Shown here in pieces: positions 1 to 12,752 of a stretch of DNA of 64,000 nucleotides. The DNA comes from Oenanthe sinensis (lineage: Eukaryota > Streptophyta > Magnoliopsida > Apiales > Apiaceae). The position numbers and the translations under genes were made by a program. Each line of letters opens with the position of its first letter. The stretch's first letter is position 1. The stretch is from NCBI GenBank assembly GCA_028671895.1, contig CM053802.1:38230201-38294200 (forward strand), written 5' to 3'. Under the pieces are notes generated by a model. It did no database searches and was not told the origin of the DNA. It was given only the letters and a program-made list of their open reading frames with translations.

Positions 1-89
1 ATATTTGTTGGACACCTTCCCTACATTCTGGGCAAGATAATCGACCACCTTCCTTGGAAGAGGCTGAATGTTAAAAATCCATTGAATGG
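1..89 (-). pseudogene. S1 extra ORF, distal piece
   Basis: This short stretch continues the S1 extra ORF beyond insertion A. When A and one copy of its 5-bp target duplication are removed, the minus-strand frame that is open at 8853-9285 runs on through bases 89 to 1 without a stop. The ORF continues outside the window. Confidence 0.6.
85..89. repeat. Target-site duplication of A (left), AATGG
   Basis: AATGG lies directly before the TG of the left LTR and again directly after the CA of the right LTR (8848-8852). This fixes both ends of element A. Confidence 0.93.
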
Positions 90-1628
90 TGAAGGGTTTC
101 GTGACACAAACGCAGCGGAATAAACGCGAAAAATAAATCAAAATAGCGAAACCCTCCGCAGGATCCATGCGAAAACAAAAGATTTAATTCAGAGATAAAG
201 AATAAATACCTTTAGAAGCTTTAACAGTTCATTAATGGAAGATTAATGGAGGTCCAAAGCTTGTTTAATCACCACGTATCCCGCTCTCGCGATCTACGCT
301 CTACGGTATCCACACGAACACTTTTCATGAAGGATTGATGTGTACTAGCACCCGAAAACTTCTTCTCTCTCTATCTTCCTCCTCTCTCAGAGCGGCTAGG
401 GTTTTTGTAAAATCTCTATTTTATTAAATCAGCCCATAAAGAGATTATATAGAGAGAGGAATAAGTTTTCTAATTATAATCCAATTATAATTAATACTAA
501 TCCAAAATTCTAAATTATTTAATTAAGTCTCACTTAATTAATTAATTATTAATTTTGGAATTTGTTTAAGTAATTCATTTATTCTATTTATATAATTAAT
601 TAAGTCATACTTAATTAATATCATAAATAAAATAAATTACTTATTTAATTTAAATTCATAATTTAAATTATTTCTCCTTCAAGCGTTCTTTGTGTGTGAC
701 CCTGTAGGTTATTATTACGTTGGCAACAATTTTAATATCTAATTAAAATTGTAAACAATGAGCGGCATCTAGTAATACATCATTGCTACCCAAGTAATAA
801 TAATAAATCGGTGATTCGATTAAGCCTTTCGTGAATAATGTTTCATGTAATATAATCCCTTTAATCTTGATATTATAGATTAAACTCAAGGCATGTCTCG
901 TGTCATCCTCTTCATAATTTAATCTTTATTTTCTTGATCGATGAGTAGACTATTAAAATCAAATCAACATTTGAGCACGGCCGTGCATTTCATAGTCTCA
1001 CTTAAACAAGAGGCCAATAATATCACTCCTAAAATTAGGAGGATTAAATCCCATCTAGATCATTCATATTTCTCATACGATTCATAATATACCCAATGTC
1101 TACTTTTATCATCACCCGGTCAAAGGTAACTTTTAATGTAATCAAAGTATATTAATTCTCATATAGAAATATAATGATTTCAGGTCTAAGGATCATTACA
1201 CCATTATCACAGTGAGAATTACTTATGACACTTACTTAACATGTAGAATCTCACAGCGGGTCATTCCAGTGCCATGCATTGATACATACACTTATGTTCT
1301 TGACTTTAGTATCCCCATACCTATGACCAATGAGATGTGGTCATCTGTCAAGAAACATACTAGTCTTTGTGCATTATTATTGTCCTTAAATAATAATACT
1401 CGACTAGGGAATTTTAGGAATAAGATACTATTCATATAATCTCATTTTTAAGTCACATACTTAAAGATATATAATACGTATCAAAATTCCAAGGACATTT
1501 ATTATGCTTTCAATTTATTACGCAGTAAATAAAACATAATAAATAATAATCAATAAAACATAATCCTTAATAATAAATATTTTCCTTAAAATATAAAAAG
1601 TATTGTCTCTAGAGCACAATTACTAACA
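90..1628 (-). repeat. A 3' LTR
   Basis: This is the LTR at the left end, which is the downstream end for the minus-strand element. It begins TGAAGGG and ends ACTAACA in plus orientation. It is the same length as the right LTR, with 7 substitutions. A 12-bp palindrome GCACGGCCGTGC is at 975-986. The small plus-strand ORF at 1212-1439 is antisense LTR sequence and not a gene. Confidence 0.93.
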
Positions 1629-1643
1629 ATCTCCCACTTGCAC
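1629..1643 (-). other. A polypurine tract
   Basis: On the minus strand this reads CAAGTGGGAGAT directly before the LTR start. It is the site for priming plus-strand DNA synthesis. The same tract precedes the LTRs of G (32936-32950) and C (57042-57055). Confidence 0.8.
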
Positions 1644-3142
1644 TAGAGCCAATTACCCAAGTATCCAATACTCATGGAACTAGTGTGACTTTCGTGCTTC
1701 TGCTGCGACAAAGCCTTAGTCAGTGTGTCTGCAATATTATTATTAGTATACACTTTACATATATGTATATCTCCTTGATCATTAATCTCATTAATTAGGT
1801 GATATCTCCTAAGTACATGCCCAAACAGCCTCCTTGGCTGCTTCACAAGCATCAATATACTCAGGTTCTATTGTAAAATCAACAATTGTGTTTGCTGTGA
1901 ACCATTCCAGCATACAACATCTCAATAAAACACAAAGCCAGACAGAAACATTAAATTATCGTTATCTGTCTAGAAACCAGTATCACTGAAACCTCTTACA
2001 ACTAGCTTCACATCTCCTCCATATAACAAGAATGAATCTTTAGTCTTCTTTAAGTACTTAAGAATATTCTTGACTGTCGTCCAGTGACCTTCACCTGGAT
2101 TAGATCGGTATCTACTCATCATGGTTAAAGCATACGAGACATCAGGACAAGTACATATCATTGCAAACATTATAAAACCAATTGCTGACGCATATGGAAT
2201 TTTACTCATGCAGTCCCTATCATCCAATGATTTAGGACAAATTTTATTTTGAGATCACTATCCCATGAGACATTGGGACATATCCATTTTAGTCTCTTTG
2301 CATTTGAAATCGATGCAAAACTTTGTCAATGTATGTCCTCTAAATTAGGCCGATCAATCACCTTGATCTATCTCTATAGATCTCGATCCCTAATATATAT
2401 GTCACATCGCCTAAGTCTTTCATTGAGAAATTATTTCTCAACCAAGTCTTCACAGTCTGTAGAGAAGGAATGTCATTCCCTATTAGTAATATATCATCAA
2501 CATATAATACTAGGAATGCCACATGGCTCCCACTAAACTTCTTGTAAACACAAGTTTCATCTTCATTCTGAATAAAGTCAAACTCTTTTTGACTGTTTCA
2601 TGAAAACAAATGTTCCATCTCCTCGAGGCCTGCTTTAATCCATAAATGGATCGACGCAACTTACATATATTTCCAGCATCCTTTAGATCAACAAAACCCT
2701 TAGGGTGTGTCATGTACACATCCATATCTTCTTCAAGGCTCTCATTTAAGAAAACGGTTTTGACATCCATTTGCCAGATTTCATAGTCATAGTAAGCAGC
2801 TATAGCAAGCAAAATCCTGATGGACATGACCATAACAACTGGTGAAAAGGTCTCATCATAATCAATACCATGAATTTTCTTGAAACCTTTTGCCACCAAT
2901 CGTGCCTTATAGGTCTGTACATTAGCATCCATGTCGGTCTTCTTCTTGAAAACCCACTTGCACCCTATAGGTTTTACCCCTTCAGGTGGATCAACCAAAG
3001 TCCATACTTGATTAGTATACATGGATTCCATCTCAGATTTAATAGCATCCAGCCATCTCTTAGAATCTGGAGTGTTCATAGCGTCTTGGTAGGTGAGAGA
3101 CTCATCTTCATCCATAAGCATCACATCACCATCTTGAGTCAA
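1643..3142 (-). pseudogene. A RT-RNase H remnant
   Basis: Reverse transcriptase and RNase H of element A. The RT start (3142 to about 2580) is clear, including the KWVFKKKTDMD and QMDVKT motifs. The frame then shifts before the YVDD box, which survives near 2490-2505 in another frame. RNase H follows at 2227-1643. A deletion of about 122 bp near 1813-1815 removes the part with the conserved DNN active-site Asp. The same deletion junction occurs in G. The product would be inactive. Confidence 0.85.
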
Positions 3143-3149
3143 GAGAAAT

Positions 3150-4330
3150 CCATATTATCTCTCGAGCTCATGGCGAATCCTACTAGACCTACAAATACCT
3201 GTGTTTCTTGAGCAGTATTATTTTTCTTGTATATTCTGCTCAGGTTCCTCCATTGGTTCAACATTATCATGTGGGTCTCAAACTTCATTGAGATCTATTA
3301 TCCTCCCACTGTCTCTCAGCAGTTCGAGCAACAAACACTTTATTCTCGGAAGGATTATAGAAAGAATAACCCCTTGTTTCAGTTGGGTATTCCACAAAAT
3401 TACATTTATATGATTTTGGTCCTAGCTTGTCATAGATTAGACGTTTCACAAACGCTTCACATCCCCAAATTTTCATAAATGACATGCTGTGACGTTTCTC
3501 AGTCCATATCTCATAAGGATTCTTTTGAACCATTTTAGTAGGAACACAGTTAAGTGTATGTGGAGCCGTTTCCAGGGTGCAACCCCAGAAACTAATTGGA
3601 AGATTCATTGACTCAACATTGATCGCACCATGTCCAACAAGGTGTGATCTCTCCTATCAAAAAAACTTTTCTTTGATATTTTCTACTTCATCTTTATAGT
3701 CTTTGAACTTTTCAAATGATTCAGATTAGTTCTTCAAAAGATACATATATCCGTATCTACTAAAATAATTAGTAAATTTTATGAAGTTAATAAAATCTAC
3801 CTTTTGTCATCGTACACATATGACCACATACATCACTATGTATAAGTCATACCCATTCAATGATCCCTTCACCATGTCCGGTAAAAGGAGCTTTAGTCAT
3901 TTTACCAAATAAACCAAGATTCGTATCCTTTGGTATAATTCATAATCAAACTTTTCCATGAATGCATCCTTATGTATTCTGTATTCTGAAAATGCGTTTC
4001 TCATTAATATGGCCTCAACAACAGTGCCAAAGGTAATATTTTATTTGAGTCACTTTAGAACATATAAATTGTTAATTAGTTGTGCAACATTATAAGGCTC
4101 ATCATCAAAATAGAATAAACAACTATTGTTATTTAATTAAAATGAAAAAGCCTTTCTTGTCCAAACAAGAAACTGAAATAATGTCCCTGCCAATTGCAAG
4201 CACGTTATAACAATTATCAAGTTCTAAATTTTCCTTATAGGCCAAAAACTAAGTAACGAGTTCCTCGAACCAGAGCAACTATCTTTACTCCAATTCCAAC
4301 CCGATACCTTAAGCTTGACCCTTATTGATC
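3150..4330 (-). pseudogene. A protease-integrase remnant
   Basis: The integrase C-terminal part is readable at 3608-3285 (family motifs TPYEIW-like and KIWGCEAFVKR). Upstream, between about 3650 and 3720, some 190 bp present in B, C and G are absent. The gap removes the second Asp and the Glu of the D,D35E catalytic triad. The zinc-binding N-terminal region and protease are present only as decayed sequence with many stops. Confidence 0.75.
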
Positions 4331-5117
4331 ATCATCTTCCGATCTTCCAATTAAGCATGACAGTTTAATTACAGTCTCCCAACTTTCCACAGAAGTGACA
4401 ATCGTCTTCTTTATCAACACCTCATTCAGACTTTAGAGTCTGCTTTAGGGATTGGACTTTGGTTGGACAACGGAACTAGATCAAATCTTCTCCTTGCCTT
4501 TCCATTTTCCTTTCCCTTTTGCATTCCCTATGTTTACCATCAATATAGTAGTAGTTCATGCATTTATCATATTACTTTCAGCAGTTCTCAACATGCTTAG
4601 CAACTCAGTGGGTGTTTTACCAATCTTATTCACTTTATTGTTCATAACAAAATAAGAATAATATTTGTCCAGAGATTGTAAGATCAAATCTAACTGTCTC
4701 CAGACCAATCTGGAAACCCAAAATATCAATGGTATTCATTATACCCTATAATCTTTAGAACATGTGGTGTAACCGGGTCTCACTCTCCCTACTTGTAAGT
4801 GTATAGTGCCCTTTCAAATATATCTTGTGCTCAATCGTTTCATAAGCATCTATATGCTTGTATTGCTTCTTAAGCTCAGCACATATATTTGCGAGCATGA
4901 GACATGAAACATCAGTCGCAACATCAATTTGCTTCCAATAAGCACTATGATTTGCACATGTTACATTCTCAACTTTAAGAGAAGGGGAAGAGATTTGACT
5001 AATATCGTGGTGCCCGAGGACGATCCTCAAGCTCCTATGTCAGTCAAGGAAATATATTCTCGTTAACTTGTCCTTCTCAAGAACTGATCGCATAGAGAAG
5101 TTGTTTGTGTTTATCAT
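4331..5117 (-). pseudogene. A gag remnant
   Basis: The start codon aligns with the gag start of F and G (ATG at 5117-5115, followed by a LEKDKLT-like stretch). Capsid-type gag would package element RNA. The frame is interrupted many times. The zinc knuckle near 4372-4410 keeps DCHFCGK but then breaks, and its His is replaced by Asp. It is the most decayed gag of the Angela-like copies here. Confidence 0.75.
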
Positions 5118-7296
5118 TTGATATCTACAATATTAAAGTGCATAAAATAAACTAGATTGCAAATTTAATATTAATTATGTTTAAGTGATTATGGTATATC
5201 ATCATATACCTCCCACTATTTTTATCAAACTAATAGCCCTTACTATTAATTTGGAAAGTATATCCCATAATTCTTTCTAGTGAGCCAAGATCCATATTTC
5301 GTCATGTCCTAAGTCAACCACTGGAAGTCCTTAGAAAATGATTATTTAGGTAGACAACAGTTGTCAATTATATCATATATAATTCTTGGATAGTTTGGTG
5401 AACAACGATTGATCTTATCTAACTAATAGACTTTTAACCAAACTCTATGCTTCTAAGTTCATAATAGTTGAATATAACCGTTTATTTTCACTTATTATGA
5501 CGACTCAGTTAAGTTAGACCCAATGATACAACGGCCGAATATAACCGTTTATATTCGTCGCATCTCACCACGATAGATAGGAGTCCCCTGCCACTGACAG
5601 TCCTTCCCCTTATCGATCTAGGATTCGATGAGTGTTCATTCATTGGAAAGCATCCGAGTAAAACTTAATATTTTGTTAAGGGGTTTTAGAAAATTTATAA
5701 CGATCATGATCACATCATAAAGAGATCCTCAATTTTTCCTTGAACCAAATATTTCAAATCGACATCTTAAATTGTTCATTTCCCAGGTAGATGGAGGATA
5801 CCAATGGTCACACTTAAAACCCATCAGCCTTACGAATACGCATATCCGCTTTTGTCAGAAAATCCCAATTATAGATATCAAAAATCCATATTTAATTCCG
5901 TGTTTTAAAAATCCATATTTCATAAACACAAGATTCTCATGATCGTTTGTTAATTTTAAAATCTTGAATCGTTACAGATTTTATCTTGTTTAAGCAAACA
6001 TGGCATGGGTGTCGTATCTAATACATACATGATTAATCAATATTAAGCATACATCTCAATTATATCTACGCATACATACCAATACATGCAATCATATACA
6101 TATATGTAATGTGCGTAAATTAAACGTGTTTGATTATGGCCCCATCCTATATGATATTTCCAAGCTAATGGAAATATCAAGGTCAGTCTATGGTGGTTTT
6201 AAAAATACTATCTATTACATGTCTTCTTTCTTCATTGCTCCATCATCCCCTTTTGGATCGCCTCCTTGCTTGCAAGTCTTCATTGATAATTACATTGAAT
6301 AATAAAAATAAAACTATTCTAATGAAATTACAAGAAGAACTCGAGTTACATTCGAGATAATTAAATTACAATGAATAAACGACATGCAAGTCGTATTTAG
6401 AAACCAAAACCATAAATCAAAACCACTATCCTATGGGTCTTTAGGCCATAACCATCCACCATGCTATCATATAACACATATAATATATCTCATATTATAT
6501 AATCATATCATATAATCATATATAACAAATTTCGAAATTTCAGAAAATTAAAAATAGATTTCTGAAGACAATAAATCGCTATTTCGAGGCCCTTAACGAC
6601 GTCAAACGCCTTACAGACCCGTCGATGATAGCATAGCTATCAGTTTTGTTCATTGGCCCGATTCCAGTCAGAAAACACATATCGTTTATGAAAATCGGAT
6701 ACAGTAGTCAGATTTCTCCAAATCTGACGGTGTTTCAGAAATCGTATAATATACAATTCTCATAACAAAAACAAGCATATATCATACATACATATACAGA
6801 GATACATACAATCATCATATGATTATACATTACATGAATATCATATATTCATAATATATACATACATATACTCAAAATTTTAGAAAATCAAATAATTTTC
6901 AGAAAATCATAAATCACCGTTTTGGAGGCTGTAACGACATCTAATGGCTTACAGACGCAGAGCTGACTATGTCAGTATTGCTCAGTGACCCGATTCCAGT
7001 CAGAAAGCACATATCGTTTGCGAAAATCGGACAACGGACACAGATTTCAGAAAATCAACGACAGCCGTTTCAGAATTCGTATCGAATACGATTCTCATAA
7101 TAAGAACAAACATGTATCATATACATACATCAACACACATAATCATCACATGATTGTATATCATAAAATATCATATATTCATAATATATATAAACATATA
7201 CATATTGTATCAATATAAAATCATGATAGATCGCATACATGCTTATATATCAAAAACTGTTAAGCACATAACCGAATTAAAACGTTTCGCAAGTAG
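5118..7296 (-). other. A untranslated leader
   Basis: A long non-coding leader between primer site and gag. The gag-proximal part (about 5205-5990) is nearly identical to the leaders of B, G and F even though the coding regions differ widely. It includes the stem AAATTAATAG/CTATTAGTTT (minus strand, 5227-5252) and a GTGGGAGG motif like the polypurine tract. The distal part matches G and F better than B. No protein-coding signal was seen. Confidence 0.75.
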
Positions 7297-7308
7297 CTCT
7301 GATGCCAT
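7297..7308 (-). other. A primer-binding site
   Basis: The minus strand reads TGGCATCAGAGC next to the LTR, one mismatch from TGGTATCAGAGC, the plant initiator-Met-tRNA primer site used by copia elements. Most of the match lies at 7297-7307. Confidence 0.75.
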
Positions 7309-8847
7309 TGAAGGGTTTCGTGACACAAACGCAGCGGAATAAACGCGAAAAATAAATCAAAATAGCGAAACCCTCCGCAGGATCCATGCGAAAACAAAAG
7401 ATTTAATTCGGAGATAAAGAATAAATACCTTTAGAAGCTTTAACAGTTCATTAATGGAAGATTAATGGAGGTCCAAAGCTTGTTTAATCACCACGTATCC
7501 CGCTCTCGCGATCTACGCTCTACGGTATCCACACGAACACTTTTCATGAAGGATTGATGTGTACTAGCACCCGAAAACTTCTTCTCTCTCTATCTTCCTC
7601 CTCTCTCAGAGCGGCTAGGGTTTTTGTAAAATCTCTATTTTATTAAATCAGCCCATAAAGAGATTATATAGAGAGAGGAATAAGTTTTCTAATTATAATC
7701 CAATTATAATTAATACTAATCCAACATTCTAAATTATTTAATTAAGTCTCACTTAATTAATTAATTATTAATTTTGGAATTAGTTTAAGTAATTCATTTA
7801 TTCTATTTATATAATTAATTAAGTCATACTTAATTAATATCATAAATAAAATAAATTACTTATTTAATTTAAATTCATAATTTAAATTATTTCTCCTTCA
7901 AGCGTTCTTTGTGTGTGACCCTGTAGGTTATTATTACGTTGGCAACAATTTTAATATCTAATTAAAATTGTAAACAATGAGCGGCATCTAGTAATACATC
8001 ATTGCTACCCAAGTAATAATAATAAATCGGTGATTCGATTAAGCCTTTCGTGAATAATGTTTCATGTAATATAATCCCTTTAATCTTAATATTATAGATT
8101 AAACTCAAGGCATGTCTCGTGTCATCCTCTTCATAATTTAATCTTTATTTTCTTGATCGATGAGTAGACTATTAAAATCAAATCAACATTTGAGCACGGC
8201 CGTGCATTTCATAGTCTCACTTAAACAAGAGGCCAATAATATCACTCCTAAAATTAGGAGGATTAAATCCCATCTAGATCATTCATATTTCTCATACGAT
8301 TCATAATATACCCAATGTCTACTTTTATCATCACCCGGTCAAAGGTAACTTTTAATGTAATCAAAGTATATTAATTCTCGTATAGAAATATAATGATTTC
8401 AGGTCTAAGGATCATTACACCATTATCACAGTGAGAATTACTTATGACACTTACTTAACATGTAAAATCTCACGGCGGGTCATTCCAGTGCCATGCATTG
8501 ATACATACACTTATGTTCTTGACTTTAGTATCCCCATACCTATGACCAATGAGATGTGGTCATCTGTCAAGAAACATACTAGTCTTTGTGCATTATTATT
8601 GTCCTTAAATAATAATACTCGACTAGGGAATTTTAGGAATAAGATACTATTCATATAATCTCATTTTTAAGTCACATACTTAAAGATATATAATACGTAT
8701 CAAAATTCCAAGGACATTTATTATGCTTTCAATTTATTACGCAGTAAATAAAACATAATAAATAATAATCAATAAAACATAATCCTTAATAATAAATATT
8801 TTCCTTAAAATATAAAAAGTATTGTCTCTAGAGCACAATTACTAACA
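7309..8847 (-). repeat. A 5' LTR
   Basis: Upstream LTR of element A, 1539 bp. It shares conserved LTR blocks with B, C, F and G, and its start in element sense matches the BARE-like pattern with CTAGAGACAATA. It carries the palindrome GCACGGCCGTGC at 8194-8205. The promoter should drive minus-strand transcription. Confidence 0.93.
7662..7673 (-). promoter_or_regulatory. A LTR TATA box (putative)
   Basis: The minus strand reads CTCTATATAATC, a good plant TATA element in the 5' LTR. A matching box is in the 3' LTR near 443-454. G, F, B, C, S1 and D have TATA boxes at comparable LTR positions. Confidence 0.55.
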
Positions 8848-8852
8848 AATGG
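8848..8852. repeat. Target-site duplication of A (right), AATGG
   Basis: Identical to bases 85-89. It marks the right boundary of A inside the S1 extra ORF. Confidence 0.93.
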
Positions 8853-10721
8853 TTGCCCTGTAGGTAACCCCATTATCCCAAATTGCTTCATAGTCAAAAA
8901 CTAGTTGCTCAACCTTAATTTCCAACTCAGCAACAAACTCTGATTCTCTCCTTTTATGGACTTTTATCTTTTTAATCTTTTTGGTTTTTGTCTTTTCAGA
9001 GTCTGACACATGAAGTGATTTGAGAACTTCATTTATCCTGCCTTCTATGAGTCCAACTGCTTGAACTTGTAGTGAAGAGTTGAAGAGGTAGCTGGATAAG
9101 TTGGTGACTGCATCTTGTGCAGACAAATGTACTTGTATAAGTTGAGAGAAGATCCAAGACTTGTTGTTGTGTCTTGTAAATTTAGGATCTTCAATTGATT
9201 CTACCAAAGAATATAGAAATAGTAGCACCTCATCAGTTGAAGTGATTATTGAGTCAATAAGACTTGGGCCTACTTTCTTTGACATTGCTTCCCAAAAACT
9301 GTCATGATCAGAGTCTGAAGGCAGTCTAGACTCTGACTCAACATTAGACTCTGGTTCAGGAATTTTTTGTTTTTCATAGTTTGGCTCTATAGGAGCCTTG
9401 GGAGCATCTGTTTCCTACCAAACAGGGTTAGTGATAACAATAAGCTTGTGTATGTGTGCAAAATAAGCCTTTCTCAACCTCCTGTACTTCTTAGCAAAAG
9501 ATTTTTTAGGAGACTCAGGTTAAGAGTCCTGAGGTGCATCCCTAGGTTTATCAGTGTCTGCAGCCTTGGTTATGAGGTTAGATTTAGGTGCCTCAAGACT
9601 ATCTTTTAATAAAGACAGTCCTTCAACAACATGTCTCTCAAGGGGGTTGAGCTCTTCATCACTTTACTCATCTAGAAGTCTTGTTTGAATCAATCTTCTC
9701 TTCTTTACAACTGGTGCCTTTTGAGAAACAACAGAGGTTGGTTTCCTGGATTTAGGTTTTTGAGATTGTTTGATTGAAGGTGATTTGGCTACTTGGGTGA
9801 GTGTAGGGGGACTCTCCATTACTTTTTCCTACCCATTTCACCACCAAAAAAAGAAGAATTATAGATAGAAGGTTTGTAGGTTGAGATTTTTACATTTATT
9901 ACCTGTAGATACACCATGACAGGTAGACTCTTTTTGTTGTCATCAATTCTCTTGATGTCAGAGAGTAGCCTTCTTTGTTGCTTGTAGGCATGTAAACATT
10001 AATCATCAGCCAACCTGGTTGACAAGTCAAGAATGAAGTGATTGAGGAGAATCATCAGAAATCTATGATAGTAGACTTTCTTCCTCCCCCCTTGCATATT
10101 GTTTAATTTAGCTCCCATTTGAATGAGCAACATATCACCAATATTGATCACTTTATCAAACAGGAGACTGTGACCAATTTGATAAGTAATAAAAGTAAGA
10201 GCATCAAAGCTACTACACTTATCAATGAAGCACTTAGCAAATTGATCAAAGAAAAAAGACCATTCTTTTCTCAAGTAAGGCCTAGATATTTTACGCATAT
10301 TTTCTAAACTAGTAGAATAACCTAGTGTTTTAAACATGCTCTTTATATCATCATCAGAGACAGTATCATCAAAAGGTATCTTAACAGGTAGCTTAAACAT
10401 AGAGTTAATCACATCAGTAGTGACATCAAAAGTAGTAGAGCCAAAGGTGAACATTATTTTACCTGGTTGATCCTAAGTAGGACCAACAACCTTTGCAGAG
10501 CTCCATGCTTGAGAGACTTCATCCATGTGACTGATAAGAGATGCATTCAACACATAGCTGAGCTCACTTTGTTCAAAAACATCCATCTCTGGGTAGTAGT
10601 CAACGTCTACACCCTTTTTCTCTCCTAGGGCTGCGACATGGTTCTGTGTCATGAACTCAAAATCGCCAACGGTAAAGGCAATAGCTTGGGGTCCCCTCGA
10701 TACGGTTGATTGTGCATCCAT
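8848..10721 (-). pseudogene. S1 extra ORF downstream of pol
   Basis: Start at 10721 (MDAQS...). The frame is open to a single stop at 10472, continues in the same frame to a stop at 9998, then decays. It is open again at 9285-8853 and onward through bases 89-1. Visible are an ELSYVLNASLI-type helix, a core with FTFGSTTFDVTTDVINSMF, an Arg-rich RPYLRKEWSFFFDQF block, and a Lys-rich stretch near 8980 (KKIKKIKVHKRR). Such ORFs accompany plant Sirevirus-like copia elements. Some are called envelope-like, but I see no signal peptide or clear membrane segment here. Function unknown. S2 has a related ORF at 43042-46831. Confidence 0.6.
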
Positions 10722-11154
10722 TTGAATGATTGAATTGTTAAAGATGAATTTTTTTGAAGAAATGAACTAGGGTTCGTAGAAAGCTCTAATATTATTTTTG
10801 CCTTAGGAAATAATTAAAAATATACAAGTGAGTAAAATGTATATAAATTTTCTAATTTAGTTAAGTTGCATATAATACACACGAGTCTACAGCCTATATC
10901 CAATCAAAATTAGCTGTTACCGCTTATTTCAAGTCATTTGAAATGTTAAAAAATAATCAGAGTCTGCAGGCGTGAATTTTAACCATTTCAGAGTCTAATA
11001 GTCATGGCCTTTAGAGTCTATAGACCCATCAGAGTCTAGAAATTATACTCTGTCAAGATAAAGTACTCCTTGAAATTGCAATAACGAATTATAGTTTTAC
11101 AAATCAAGGACTATAATTAAAGTACATACCTTGTTGCTTGTAATGTCTATGCAA
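10722..11154 (-). other. S1 spacer between pol and extra ORF
   Basis: AT-rich non-coding sequence of 433 bp. The octamer CAGAGTCT occurs at 10959, 10989 and 11030 on the plus strand, with a near copy at about 11013. Clusters of the same octamer occur in the S1 LTR. No ORF of note. Confidence 0.5.
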
Positions 11155-11872
11155 TTACATATTTAACATACCTAATTCAACTACCAATCTAAGAAAGGTA
11201 GACTCATCAAGTAGTTTTGTTAAAATGTCTGCAATCTGTCTATCAATTGGAATATAATGAAGTTCAACATTACCATTTTTTACATGTTCTCTAATAAAAT
11301 GATACCTGACATCAATGTGCTTTGTTCTGGAATGTTAGACTGTATTTTCTACAATTTTAATAGCATTAGTATTATCACAATACATATAAATATTTGAAAA
11401 TGTTAGTCCATAATCATGTAATTGGTTTCTCATTCATAGAATTTGGGCACAACAACTTCCAGCTGCTATGTATTCAGCTTCATTTGTTGAGGTTGATACA
11501 ATCTGTTGTTTCTTGTTAAACTAAGAAATTAACCTATTGCCGAGAAATTGTAATTAGCCTATTGTGCTTTTCCTGTCTACTTTGTATCCTGTATAATCAT
11601 AGTCTGAATAGGCAACTAATGAAAAATCAAACTCTCTAGGATATCAAAGTCCTAGAGTTTGTGCACCGTTGAGATATTTAAAAATTCTTTTCACAACAAT
11701 TAAATGTGATTTTCCAGGGTCAGCTTGAAATCTGGCACAGGTATATTGCAATCATAATATATGGTCTACTAGGAGTTAAATATAATAATGAGACACTCAT
11801 ACCTCTATAGCTAGTATTGTCAACTTTCTTAACCTTTGGGTCAGTGTCTAGCTTAGTGGCTGCTGAATGATA
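11155..11872 (-). pseudogene. S1 RT end and RNase H
   Basis: The end of a copia polyprotein on the minus strand. It has the RT-RNase H linker (SYRGM, YLT-SRP), then RNase H with a VAYSDYD-like first Asp, NEAEYIAAGSCCAQI around the catalytic Glu, YCDNTNA and the C-terminal IADILTK...LGM. It stops at 11155-11157. At least two frame breaks are present. The upstream side ends abruptly at about 11866-11877, where B sequence begins. Confidence 0.8.
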
Positions 11873-12752
11873 GATCTGGGTGAGTACATACCATTGCATA
11901 AATGATAGATCCAATTGCTGAGGCATATGGAACCTTACTCATGCGGTCCTTGTCATCCAATGATTTCGGACACTGATCTTTAGAGATTGTTATCCCTTGA
12001 GACACGGGGACATATCCCCTTTTTGCATTTTGCATACCAAAACGATGCAAAACCTTATCGATGTATGTACTCTGACTTAGACCGATCATCCTTCTAGATC
12101 TATCCCTATAGATCCTCATTCTTAGAATATAGGATGCATCTCCTAAGTCTTTCATAGAGAAGTTGCTCCCTAACCAAGTCTTAACAGCCTTAAGAGAAGG
12201 TATGTCATTCCCCATTAGTAGTATGTCATCAACATATAGTACTATGAATGCCACATGGCTCCCACTAACCTTCTTGTAAACACAAGGTTCATCTTCGTTT
12301 TGAACAAAGCCATACTCTTTGACTGTTTCATCAAAACGGATATTCCATCTCCTAGAGGCTTGCTTCAATCCATAAATGGATCGACGTAATTTACATATCT
12401 TGCTAACATTCCTTGGATTGACAAAACCTTCAGGTTGTGTCATGTACACATCCACATCCTCTTCAAGGCTTCCATTACGGAAGGCTGTTTTGACATCCAT
12501 TTGCCAGATTTCATAATCATGGAATGCTACAATAGCAAGCAAAATCCTTATGGACTTGACCATAGCCACTGGTGAGAAAGTTTCATCATAGTCAATACCA
12601 TGAATTTGTTTGAAACCTTTTGCAACCAGCCTTGCTTTATAGGTCTGAACATTTCCATCCATGTCAGTTTTCTTCTTGAAAATCCATTTGCACCCTATGG
12701 GTTTTACCCCTTCAGGTGGATCAACCAAAGTCCATACTTGGTTTTCGTACAT
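11873..12752 (-). pseudogene. B reverse transcriptase
   Basis: A 299-codon open stretch holding the whole RT core: KWIFKKKTDMDG, QMDVKTAF, SIYGLKQASRRWN and the intact YVDD box. It begins in a shifted frame relative to integrase, because a small deletion near 12750 replaces the normal SMYENQ junction. It ends after VPYASAIGS at the deletion junction with S1; the last residues are chimeric. RT would copy element RNA to cDNA in the particle. Confidence 0.88.

Larger units (their letters stand above)
90..8847 (-). mobile_element. Element A: complete Angela/BARE-like copia insertion, defective inside
   Basis: The element is 8758 bp, with two 1539-bp LTRs (TG...CA), a 5-bp target duplication, a tRNA-Met-type primer site at 7297-7308 and a purine tract (minus strand) at 1629-1643. 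The LTRs differ at only 7 positions by my count (0.45 percent), so insertion was recent. The interior has gag, protease, integrase, RT and RNase H remnants in order, but with many stops, frameshifts and deletions, including the integrase core and an RNase H segment. Motifs such as YVDD and the RNase H sequence match the BARE/Angela lineage. The contrast of young LTRs and an old interior implies mobilisation in trans. Confidence 0.93.

Noticed and set aside
1212..1439. A 75-codon plus-strand ORF, also at 8431-8658
   Set aside because: Antisense to the A LTRs, with no family features. The two copies are simply the two LTRs.
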